DNA of 10,934 bases. Origin: Frankiaceae bacterium. Lineage in GTDB: Bacteria > Actinomycetota > Actinomycetes > JAFAQI01. Shown piece by piece: positions 1 through 6,337 of this stretch. Numbering within the stretch: the first letter of the stretch is position 1; every line of letters starts with the position of its first letter. A model generated the notes under the pieces. That model was not told the DNA's origin, did not search any database, and saw only the letters and a list, made by a program, of their open reading frames with translations. The stretch is taken from positions 1-10,934 of the forward strand of contig JAVEEH010000227.1 in assembly GCA_030840545.1 (NCBI GenBank), written 5' to 3'. The position numbers and the translations under genes are program-made.

Positions 1-1008
1 TGGCACGTCGGCAACAGCGGACCGGCGTTCACGTTCAACACTCCGGTCGCCGGCAGCGCCCAGGCGCTCGACGACCGGCCGTGGATCACCGCCCACGGCA
101 ACGGCCACGTCTTCTACTTCGGCAACCAGGGCGACAAAGACACCTACCCGATCGGCAACCAGACCTCGGGGCCGGGCACAGGGCCGGGTCGCTACACCGT
201 CTACAAGTCGACCAACGGCGGCCGGTCTTTCGACAACATCGGCATCACCCTGAAGGACTCGGGTTGGTGCCGGCCCGCGGCCGCACCGCACTCGTCCTAC
301 GTCTATGCGGTCTGCACCAACGACGGCGGCGCCGACGACGAGATCCACAACCCGGGCGAGCCAGGCTACGACCACGGGCTGCTCTACTCCTACGTTTCGC
401 CCAACGACGGCAAGACCTGGTATCGCTACCCGATCTCGAGCTACAACACCCACGACTCGTGGACGTCGTGGCCGACGGTGCAGGTCGCGGCCGACGGATC
501 GCTGTGGGCCTCCTACCTCGACGGGCAGGGCAAGGCGTCCGCGACCTGCACCAGCACGCAGTGCACGCCGGCGTCGGCTCGCCTCCTCGTGATGCACTCC
601 ACCGACCACGGCAGGCACTGGACGACGTACGACGCGACCCCGGCGGGAGCTGCGGCGAAGTGGCAGTACCGCTACAGCTGGGTCAGTGTCGCGCCCAACA
701 GCAAGACGCTCGGTCTCGCGGTCTTCGGACGGCCTTACGTGGCGGGTGCGCCGACATCGGCGCAGGCGGCCTGGCGGGTCTACGGCGCGGTGTTCCGGGC
801 TGGTGAGCAGCCCCGGCTCGTGTCGCTCGACCCGAAGCACGTCGTGACCGCGAAGGGCTTCAGCTCACCGCCGGGTGACTTCCTCATGTCGACGTTCGAC
901 CGGGCCGGCAAGTTGCACGCCGCGTGGACGCGGGTAGTCACCACCGCGGACACCCCTGCTGCGTCGGCTTACGTCTATCGCGACATCTTCACCGTCGCCC
1001 AGCGCTGA
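1..1008 (+). CDS. Asp-box (BNR) beta-propeller protein, sialidase-like; 5' end outside window
   Basis: The reading frame is open from base 1 and stops at TGA 1006-1008, giving the last 335 residues of a protein whose start and any signal peptide lie outside the window. Three Asp-box/BNR motifs are visible: STNGGRSF (residues 70-77 of the fragment), SPNDGKTW (133-140) and STDHGRHW (200-207). They are 63 and 67 residues apart, as expected for blades of a six- or seven-bladed propeller. The fragment is rich in Gly, Asp, Ser, Thr and aromatics, like exported glycan-active or adhesive proteins. Asp-boxes occur in sialidases but also in many non-enzymatic propellers (sortilin-like and photosystem-assembly types). 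I see no unambiguous sialidase Arg triad or catalytic Tyr/Glu pair, so enzymatic activity is not supported. An internal ATG at 478 begins a shorter reading of the same frame, but the clean upstream coding sequence with two Asp-boxes argues that the gene is longer. It converges on the hemerythrin gene with a 9-base gap. Confidence 0.7.
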   Translation, partial: WHVGNSGPAFTFNTPVAGSAQALDDRPWITAHGNGHVFYFGNQGDKDTYPIGNQTSGPGTGPGRYTVYKSTNGGRSFDNIGITLKDSGWCRPAAAPHSSYVYAVCTNDGGADDEIHNPGEPGYDHGLLYSYVSPNDGKTWYRYPISSYNTHDSWTSWPTVQVAADGSLWASYLDGQGKASATCTSTQCTPASARLLVMHSTDHGRHWTTYDATPAGAAAKWQYRYSWVSVAPNSKTLGLAVFGRPYVAGAPTSAQAAWRVYGAVFRAGEQPRLVSLDPKHVVTAKGFSSPPGDFLMSTFDRAGKLHAAWTRVVTTADTPAASAYVYRDIFTVAQR

Positions 1009-1025
1009 GGATCAACGTCAGGCGC
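1002..1025. terminator. possible bidirectional stem at convergent gene ends
   Basis: Bases 1002-1008 (GCGCTGA) can pair with 1018-1025 (TCAGGCGC), giving seven base pairs with one bulged G and a nine-base loop. The stem includes both stop codons (TGA 1006-1008 plus strand; TGA read from 1020-1018 on the minus strand), which pair with each other automatically. No T-tract follows on either side, so this would have to be a stem-only actinobacterial terminator. It is short and may be coincidental. Confidence 0.25.
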
Positions 1026-1707
1026 GCAGCTCGGTGACGAACTCCTGAAACTGCGGCTTGCCGACGCCGGTCCAGAACTCAAGCACCGGCGGAGGCATGT
1101 GGCTCTCCATCTCGGCGATCTCCGCAGCTGACAGCTGCTCCTGGATGAGACCCAGGACCAGCCAGATCTTGTCCCCGCCGAAGCGCTGCATGCCGTAGGA
1201 CGGCAGCTCGCCCCACTCCGGCCCGGTCATGTGCATGGCCGCGATCGGCAGGATGACCTGCTCCTCCTCGTCGAGGTGGGCACAGAGCTCCACGCCCAAG
1301 GTCGCCAGCGCAACGGCGAGCTGAGCTCCGCTGTCGATCTGCGGGTCGGCGCGCCACCCGACGAGCCGGCTCTGGGCAAGCTGCAGCGCAGCCAGAACGC
1401 CGGCGTGCTGGCCGGCGACGCGCTGCACGGTCGCGGCCTGATCGGGCGACCGAGCGATCAGCTTCGGCCAGACCAGCTCGTCCTCGGTGTCGTGATGGGC
1501 GTGGAGGAACTCGAGCACGTTGTCATAGAAGGTGCCGACGATCTCGGCACGCTCGACGTCGCCCGCGGCGACCGAACCCACGAGCGGCACGGCCGCCCCG
1601 AAGGCCTCCCGGAACACCTGGTGCAGCTGGATCATGTCGGACGTGTCGGCGAGCGGCAACGCAATGTCGGTCAACGAAATCTCCCCGTGGAACCCTGCAA
1701 TGGTCAC
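1018..1707 (-). CDS. hemerythrin HHE-domain cation-binding protein
   Basis: This is a 229-residue protein with the four-helix hemerythrin/HHE pattern of putative iron ligands: His29 (LHQVF), His71/His72 with Glu75 (HAHHDTEDEL), His101 (QHAGVL) and His144 with Glu148 (AHLDEEEQVILP). In the family these bind a non-heme di-iron centre used in O2, NO or redox sensing or in iron handling; the specific role here cannot be told. No signal peptide or membrane segment is visible, so it is probably cytoplasmic. After the HHE core there is a C-terminal extension (about residues 160-229), as seen in several actinobacterial HHE proteins. The start is GTG at 1707. No strong Shine-Dalgarno is seen, and a later Met25 lies just before the first ligand helix, so the N-terminus is uncertain. 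The gene follows the VOC gene by 43 bases on the same strand and is probably the last member of the recO-uppS transcript, although this gap could carry its own promoter. Confidence 0.88.
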   Translation of the reverse strand: MTIAGFHGEISLTDIALPLADTSDMIQLHQVFREAFGAAVPLVGSVAAGDVERAEIVGTFYDNVLEFLHAHHDTEDELVWPKLIARSPDQAATVQRVAGQHAGVLAALQLAQSRLVGWRADPQIDSGAQLAVALATLGVELCAHLDEEEQVILPIAAMHMTGPEWGELPSYGMQRFGGDKIWLVLGLIQEQLSAAEIAEMESHMPPPVLEFWTGVGKPQFQEFVTELRA

Positions 1708-1750
1708 GGTCAGTGTCGCCCGTCAGGTCCGCGTCGCGCAGCCGAACGGC

Positions 1751-2116
1751 TCAGGCGAGAGTGCCGGCGCGTTCGAGGATTTCGATGCGGTTGCCCACCG
1801 GGTCGCGGGTGAACCCGCGCCGGCCGCCGAAGATCGGTGGCTGGTCCTCCCAGCCGGCACCCACCTCGGCGAGACGCGCGAGGGTGCCGTCGAAGTCATC
1901 GACCACCAGAGCAAAGTGTGACTGCGGATGCACCGCGCCGTCCCGCTCGGACACGTGCACCTGGGAGGCCGCATCGACGTCGAACCACGCGCCGGACTGC
2001 GCCACACCCTCGGACGGCTTGTCCACGCCGCGCAAGCCGAGCACGTCGGCGTAGAAGGGCACGACGGTCGCGGTGGCTCCCGGCGGCACAACGATGTTGA
2101 CGTGGTGCAACCTCAT
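1751..2116 (-). CDS. VOC (glyoxalase/bleomycin-resistance fold) family protein
   Basis: This 121-residue protein is one vicinal-oxygen-chelate module made of two beta-alpha-beta-beta-beta halves. The opening LHHVNIVVP carries the usual first-strand His (His5). FYADVLGLRG (21-30) is the typical first helix. SHFALVVDDFDGTLARL starts the second half with His67. GFTRDPVGNRIEILE (101-115) is the signature last strand, with Glu112 in the metal-ligand position. His5/His67/Glu112 therefore keep a plausible metal site. VOC proteins include glyoxalase I, dioxygenases, epimerases and drug-binding resistance proteins; nothing here fixes the substrate. The ATG at 2116-2114 overlaps the uppS stop (ATGA), and AAAGGCGG lies about ten bases upstream, so translation is probably coupled to uppS. 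Its length is normal for a single-domain member. Confidence 0.87.
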   Translation of the reverse strand: MRLHHVNIVVPPGATATVVPFYADVLGLRGVDKPSEGVAQSGAWFDVDAASQVHVSERDGAVHPQSHFALVVDDFDGTLARLAEVGAGWEDQPPIFGGRRGFTRDPVGNRIEILERAGTLA

Positions 2117-2898
2117 GGGACGTCGTCCGCCTTTCCATAGCGCCGGTCACGCCGCGCGTAGTCGTCGATCGCCGCCCACAGGTGGCGGCGGTCGTAGTCC
2201 GGCCACAGCGTGTCCTGGAAGACCATCTCGGCGTAGGCCGACTGCCACAGCAGGAAGTTGGAGATCCGCTGCTCACCACTCGACCGCACGAACAGGTCGA
2301 CGTCGGGCATCTCCGGCTCGTCGAGATAGCGGGCGAATGACCTGTCGGTGACCTTGGCCGGGTCGACCTTGCCGGTCACCGCGTCACGCGCCAACGCGGC
2401 GGCTGCATCGGCGATCTCGGCCCGGCCGCCGTAGTTGACGCACATCGTCAATGTCAGCACCCGGTTGTCGCGCGTCATCGTCTCCGCGATCTCGAGCTCG
2501 TCGACGACAGACTTCCAGAGCCGCGGCCGACGGCCGGCCCAGCGCACCCGGACACCCATCGCGTGCATGTCGTCGCGACGGCGCCTGATGACGTCCCGGT
2601 TGAACCCCATGAGGAAGCGCACTTCGTCCGGGGAGCGCTTCCAGTTCTCGGTCGAGAACGCATAGGCCGACAGCCACTTCACGCCGATCTCGATAGCGCC
2701 TTCGACGACGTCGAACAACGAGTGCTCGCCCTGCTCGTGCCCCGCGGTCCGCGGCAGACCGCGCTGCTTGGCCCAGCGCCCGTTGCCGTCCATCACGATG
2801 GCAACGTGGCGAGGCACCAGCTCGGCGGGAACCGCCGGCGGGCGCGCCCCGGACGGGTGCGGGGTCGGCGGTCGAACCTCCGGCCGGCGCCGCGTCAT
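2113..2898 (-). CDS. uppS: isoprenyl transferase (cis-prenyl diphosphate synthase, UppS family)
   Basis: The enzyme condenses isopentenyl diphosphate units in cis onto an allylic diphosphate to make the polyprenyl diphosphate that becomes the lipid carrier for peptidoglycan and arabinogalactan-type wall polymers. It acts at the inner face of the membrane. The 261-residue protein shows all family blocks: HVAIVMDGNGRWA (31-43) with the Mg-binding, catalytic Asp37; AFSTENWKRS; VNYGGRAEI; and near the C-terminus DLFVRSSGEQRISNFLLWQSAYAE, the diphosphate-binding Arg region. RSSGE replaces the commoner RTSGE, a conservative change. The N-terminal 30 residues are Pro/Arg-rich, as in other actinobacterial members. 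I chose the ATG at 2898-2896 because it forms an ATGA overlap with the recO stop. A 16-residue upstream extension in frame lies wholly inside recO and looks non-coding. Product chain length (C50 or C55) cannot be read from sequence. By position it corresponds to the uppS next to recO in mycobacteria. Confidence 0.97.
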   Translation of the reverse strand: MTRRRPEVRPPTPHPSGARPPAVPAELVPRHVAIVMDGNGRWAKQRGLPRTAGHEQGEHSLFDVVEGAIEIGVKWLSAYAFSTENWKRSPDEVRFLMGFNRDVIRRRRDDMHAMGVRVRWAGRRPRLWKSVVDELEIAETMTRDNRVLTLTMCVNYGGRAEIADAAAALARDAVTGKVDPAKVTDRSFARYLDEPEMPDVDLFVRSSGEQRISNFLLWQSAYAEMVFQDTLWPDYDRRHLWAAIDDYARRDRRYGKADDVP

Positions 2899-3626
2899 CC
2901 GCGCTCGACGAGGCGCAGCGACCGCAGCCCCCGCTCCAGCTGCCACTGGAGATAGGCCGCCACCAGGCCGCTGACTTCGCGCTGGGTGCGCGGTTCACCG
3001 GCGTCGGCAACGGTCCAGTCACCGTCGAGCAACGCCACCAGCAGCGCCGTGGCCGCCGGTGAGACGGTGACCGCGCCGCCCGGCCGATGCTCGGCGCAGA
3101 CCATGCCGCCGGCGGCGACAGCGAAGAAGCGGTGTGGACCGACGGCGCCACAGCGGGAGCACGAGTCGAGCGCGGGTTCGTAGCCGGAGATCGACATCGC
3201 GCGGAGGATGAACGCGTCAAGCACCAGGGAGGGAGTGTGCGTCTCTTCTGCCAGGGCGCGCAGCGCACCGACCACGAGCAGGAACAGACGCAGTGACGGC
3301 TCCCGCTCCTCCGCGGTCAGCCGTTCCGCCGTCTCGAGCACGGCAGTGCCTGCCGTGTAGCGGCCGTAGTCGCTGGCTATGCGCTCGCCGTAGGGCTCGA
3401 TCGTCTCGGCCTGCGTGACGACGTCGAGCTCGCGCCCTTCGTACATCAACAGGTCGACGTGAGAGAACGGTTCGACCCGGGCGCCGAAGCGCGACGCGGT
3501 CCGACGGACCCCTTTGGCCACCGCGCGGACCCGGCCATGGCGGCGGGTCAGCAACGTGACGATTCGGTCGGCCTCACCCAGCTTCTGGGTGCGCAGGACG
3601 ACTGCCTCGTCACGGTAGAGCGGCAC
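2895..3626 (-). CDS. recO: DNA repair protein RecO
   Basis: RecO works with RecR and RecF to load RecA onto SSB-coated gapped DNA and promotes strand annealing. The product is 243 residues, normal for the family. The N-terminal OB fold is clear: LYRDEAVVLRTQKLGEADRI, then TRRHGRVRAVAKGVRR and SRFGARVEPFSHVDL. It is followed by the helical domain and a zinc-finger-like loop Cys156-x2-Cys159 ... Cys177-x2-His180. The last ligand is His where relatives I remember have Cys. The end (LQWQLERGLRSLRLVERG) matches the actinobacterial C-terminus. I take the GTG at 3626-3624 as start because its product aligns with the usual beginning (M-S/P-L-Y/F-R-D). An in-frame ATG at 3653 would add nine residues. 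The frame stays open to 3908 but then runs antisense through the peptidase gene and is not credible. The stop overlaps the uppS start (ATGA). Its own promoter should lie in 3627-3782. Confidence 0.96.
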   Translation of the reverse strand: MPLYRDEAVVLRTQKLGEADRIVTLLTRRHGRVRAVAKGVRRTASRFGARVEPFSHVDLLMYEGRELDVVTQAETIEPYGERIASDYGRYTAGTAVLETAERLTAEEREPSLRLFLLVVGALRALAEETHTPSLVLDAFILRAMSISGYEPALDSCSRCGAVGPHRFFAVAAGGMVCAEHRPGGAVTVSPAATALLVALLDGDWTVADAGEPRTQREVSGLVAAYLQWQLERGLRSLRLVERG

Positions 3627-3682
3627 CCGGCCATTCTCGCCCCGCAGCGACATCAGTCCCGTCGCCGCCGCGCCGTCCTTGC

Positions 3683-3695
3683 CCAGCCGGGCTGG
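3683..3695. promoter_or_regulatory. short palindrome, possible operator
   Basis: CCAGC (3683-3687) and GCTGG (3691-3695) are exact inverted repeats around CGG. The palindrome sits just upstream of the A/T-rich island in the divergent region, a reasonable place for a repressor or activator dimer. Arms of five bases are common by chance in such GC-rich DNA, so the call rests mainly on position. Confidence 0.2.
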
Positions 3696-3743
3696 ATCTT
3701 CGCAAATCGCCCTGTTCTGCCGGGGCAATATGTAAGGCTCGAA

Positions 3744-3765
3744 GCGGCGCCGGAGTCTGCGCCGC
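3744..3765 (+). repeat. 7-bp inverted repeat (hairpin) in the peptidase leader
   Basis: GCGGCGC (3744-3750) and GCGCCGC (3759-3765) are perfect inverted repeats around an eight-base loop (CGGAGTCT). In mRNA this would be an all-GC stem ending seven bases before the AAGGAG ribosome-binding site. The loop carries GGAGTC, which is repeated in the ribosome-binding region itself (GGAGTC at 3775-3780). It could set mRNA stability or translation of the peptidase, or act as a DNA operator. It is not followed by a T-tract, so a terminator for plus-strand transcription is unlikely. Confidence 0.4.
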
Positions 3766-3772
3766 ATCCTTG

Positions 3773-3778
3773 AAGGAG
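3773..3778 (+). promoter_or_regulatory. strong ribosome-binding site of the S53 peptidase
   Basis: AAGGAG lies four bases before the ATG at 3783. It is the clearest Shine-Dalgarno sequence in the window and fixes the peptidase start. The spacing is slightly short. Confidence 0.75.
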
Positions 3779-3782
3779 TCCG

Positions 3783-6296
3783 ATGCGTCTCTCGCGCCTT
3801 GCCGTGCCTGTCGTCAGCTGCGCCGTCGCAGCGCTCGTCCTGCCCGCCGCGACGGGCACCGCCGCCTCCGCGGCGACAGTGGCGCGGGCGAGCGGGCCGA
3901 CCGAGCACGTGCTGCTCGCGCTGACCCCGCAGGACCGGGGGGCGCTGCGCTCACTGGCCCGCGGGTTCACCACCCAGCACAACACCGACGCCGCGGCGCT
4001 GCAGGCCGTGCTGCCCAGCGCCGCGCGACGCCGTTCGGTCGCGGACACGTCGCGGGCGTTGGGCCTCAAGGTGGAGCGCGTCAGCCGGTTGTCGGTGCTG
4101 GTGAGCGGCCGCGCCTCGCTGATCCGCTCGCTGTTCGGCAGCGCCCGCTCGGTGGCTCCGACGTCGAAGGTGCAGCACCCGCTGCCGCAGCTGCCCGCCG
4201 CGCTTCGCGGCGAGGTGACGCTCGCGATCGGCGGCGACGACCACCGGCCGGCGTTCCGGCACTTCGCGCTCACCGACGGCACGGCCGACGGCACGGACTT
4301 CCGCACGGCCTACGGCGACACCAGCACCAACCCGCTCACACCGCCGACGGCGGCAGAGAGCGCCGAGACGATCGCCACCGTGCAGCTGTCCGGATGGCAC
4401 CCCAGCGACCTGACCCACTTCGCGACGTTCCTGCACGACAACACACCTGGCAACCCGTCGTGGCCGACACCGAAATACACGAGCATCGACGACCCGCTGC
4501 TCCCTTCGCACGTTGCTCAGGGCGGCCCCAACCTCGGCAACGACGAGGAGGTCGACCTCGACCAGGAAGCGATCTACGCGACGGCTCCCTACGCCCACCA
4601 GCGTGCCTACCTGTCCGGCAACGACCTGTTCGGCATGTACGACTCGCTCGGTGCCATCGGTGATGACGCGTCCGACCCCAACATCGACCGGCACATGGTC
4701 GCGGCGAGCATCTCGTGGGGGTTCTGCGAGACCGACCTCGACACCGACCCGTCGGCCAACTCGCTCTACGCGGCGTTCGAGGACGTGCTGTCCTACGACC
4801 TCGCGACCGGTGTCACGGTCTTCGCCGCGTCCGGCGACAACGGTGGAAAGTGTGACGGCAGCAACGTCGGGGTGTCCTACCCGGCGAGCTCCCCGCAGGT
4901 CGTGTCCGTCGGTGGCACCCAGCACGCCGGCGCGGTGACCAGCTCGCCGCCGGCCGGCTGGAGCGACAGTCATGGTGCGTCCGGTGGCGGGGTCTCCGAG
5001 GTGTTCCCCGCCCCCGCCTACCAGGCCGCCACCACCGGCGAGTCCATGCGAGCCGTGCCGGACCTGTCGGCGCTGGCGAGCGATCCCGCGTTCGACATCT
5101 GGACGAGCAGCCTGGCTGAACCGTCCGACGGCCCCGTCACGGTCGGCGGCACGAGTCTGGCAGCGCCGGTCGCCACGGCGACTTACGCCCTCCAGGTTGC
5201 GCAGCACAACTACTCATGGGGCGTGGGCAACATCCTGCCCGGGCTCTACGCCCAACCGACCGGGTTCACCGACGTGACCACTGGGGCGTCGAACGGCGTA
5301 GCGACGCCGGCCGTCGGCTATGACCAGGTCACCGGCCTCGGCACACCGCTGTGGTCGTCACTGATCTCGAGCAACCTCGGAGGCGACCCTCATCTGTCCA
5401 TCGACACGCCCTTCAGCCGGAGCTTGACCGTCCCGGTCACGGTCCGTCGACCTGACTGGACCAACGACGACCGCTTCCGCATCGACGTCGACAGCGACCA
5501 CGTCTGCACCGTCAGCAACGCCTCAGCAACGCCGCCGACATCGGCGCACATCGACGACTTCGGCATAACTGGGCTCGCCGACGGCTATCACGACCTGACC
5601 CTCGTCGCCTTCAACCACGTCGACAACGTCTGCCATTACGCCGACGCCTTCGTGTTCATCGACACCGAGAAGCCCACGCCGACAGCCAAGCTCGCGATCG
5701 GCAAGGGCACCAAAGCCGTCGTCGCCTCGTGGACGGGCAACGACTCCCAAGGCCTCGGCAGCGGCATCAAGAGCTATGCCGTGAAGCTGAGCTATCCGGG
5801 CAGGACGGTCTTCGCCACGACGGTCGCTCATGCCGGCAGCTTCAGCGTCGCTGCGAAGCGTGGCCGGACCTACACGCTGACGGTCACCGCGACGGACCGA
5901 GCCGGCAACGCCGGCACCACGTCCGCGAAGCTGATCGACGACAAGAGCTTCCGCTTCTCGGGCTCGTGGTCGCGGACGGCCGGACCAACGGCGTACGACG
6001 GCTCCGAGGCGTCCTCGGTGCAGAGTGGTGCGAGCGCTCGAGTGACCGCGCAGGGCAAGGCCTACACGCTGTATGTCACGACGTGCTCGGCCTGCGGCAA
6101 GCTTCAGGTGACGGTCAGTGGCACGCGCAAGACGATCGACACCTATGCCCGGGTCACCCATGACCGAGTGCCCTTCACGGTGTTCAGCTCGAACCGATGG
6201 TCGAGCCGCGGGGTCGTCGTCAAGGTGCTCGGCACCCGGAGCTCACGCTCGAGCGGTCACCGCGTCATCGTCGACGGCCTGGCGACCAAGGGCTGA
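3783..6296 (+). CDS. secreted S53 family (sedolisin/kumamolisin-type) serine-carboxyl peptidase with C-terminal beta-rich modules
   Basis: This 837-residue preproprotein is an acid-type endopeptidase exported by the Sec route. Residues 1-31 form a signal peptide (MRLSR, a hydrophobic stretch, then an Ala-rich cleavage region near TAASA-AT). Residues about 40-165 are the Pro-kumamolisin activation domain. Residues about 170-535 are the catalytic domain. The S53 set is complete: Glu256 and Asp260 in EEVDLD, oxyanion Asp352 in FAASGDNGG, and nucleophile Ser458 in VGGTSLAAP. SISWGFCE (309-316) is also typical. The C-terminal calcium site is present (FTDVTTG with Asp497, and VGYDQVTGLGTP with Asp514). 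Beyond the usual family end are about 300 extra residues. Segment 535-628 has a possible disulfide (Cys575/Cys617). Segment 630-719 looks Ig/FN3-like (VASWTGND, TDRAGNAG). A last beta-rich segment (720-837) contains CSAC (768-771). The start is supported by AAGGAG. The gene lies antisense between era and recO and looks like an accessory insertion. Its substrate is unknown; secreted protein degradation is the family expectation. Confidence 0.93.
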   Translation: MRLSRLAVPVVSCAVAALVLPAATGTAASAATVARASGPTEHVLLALTPQDRGALRSLARGFTTQHNTDAAALQAVLPSAARRRSVADTSRALGLKVERVSRLSVLVSGRASLIRSLFGSARSVAPTSKVQHPLPQLPAALRGEVTLAIGGDDHRPAFRHFALTDGTADGTDFRTAYGDTSTNPLTPPTAAESAETIATVQLSGWHPSDLTHFATFLHDNTPGNPSWPTPKYTSIDDPLLPSHVAQGGPNLGNDEEVDLDQEAIYATAPYAHQRAYLSGNDLFGMYDSLGAIGDDASDPNIDRHMVAASISWGFCETDLDTDPSANSLYAAFEDVLSYDLATGVTVFAASGDNGGKCDGSNVGVSYPASSPQVVSVGGTQHAGAVTSSPPAGWSDSHGASGGGVSEVFPAPAYQAATTGESMRAVPDLSALASDPAFDIWTSSLAEPSDGPVTVGGTSLAAPVATATYALQVAQHNYSWGVGNILPGLYAQPTGFTDVTTGASNGVATPAVGYDQVTGLGTPLWSSLISSNLGGDPHLSIDTPFSRSLTVPVTVRRPDWTNDDRFRIDVDSDHVCTVSNASATPPTSAHIDDFGITGLADGYHDLTLVAFNHVDNVCHYADAFVFIDTEKPTPTAKLAIGKGTKAVVASWTGNDSQGLGSGIKSYAVKLSYPGRTVFATTVAHAGSFSVAAKRGRTYTLTVTATDRAGNAGTTSAKLIDDKSFRFSGSWSRTAGPTAYDGSEASSVQSGASARVTAQGKAYTLYVTTCSACGKLQVTVSGTRKTIDTYARVTHDRVPFTVFSSNRWSSRGVVVKVLGTRSSRSSGHRVIVDGLATKG

Positions 6297-6337
6297 CCGC
6301 CGGACGCCGGAGCCAACGCAGCCACCGACGCGGAACG

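Larger units (their letters stand above)
3627..3782. promoter_or_regulatory. divergent intergenic region between recO and the S53 peptidase gene
   Basis: These 156 bases separate two divergent start codons and must hold the peptidase promoter and probably one for recO-uppS. Most of the region is GC-rich, with one A/T-richer island at about 3696-3736 (including TTCGCAAATC and GGCAATATGTAAGG). That island is where a -10/-35 pair would be expected, but I cannot pick a convincing TANNNT element with correct spacing on either strand. Two symmetric elements are listed separately (3683-3695 and 3744-3765). If the recO ATG at 3653 is the true start, the region shrinks to 129 bases. Confidence 0.45.

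Noticed and set aside
81..806. Alternative plus-strand frame over the propeller fragment
   Set aside because: Arg/Leu-rich with no motifs, while the other frame keeps three Asp-boxes and an uninterrupted coding pattern from base 1.
3627..3908. N-terminal extension of RecO to 3908
   Set aside because: Highly Arg-rich and overlapping the promoter region and the signal peptide coding region of the peptidase; family length and alignment favour the GTG at 3626.
3951..5207. 418-residue open frame on the minus strand inside the peptidase gene
   Set aside because: Arg/Val/Gly-rich low-complexity translation opposite a gene with complete S53 motifs; a usual antisense shadow in high-GC DNA.
6297..6337. 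Possible terminator between the peptidase and era
   Set aside because: CTGAC (6293-6297) can pair with GTCAG (6337-6341), but the loop is about 39 bases with only scattered internal pairing; not convincing.
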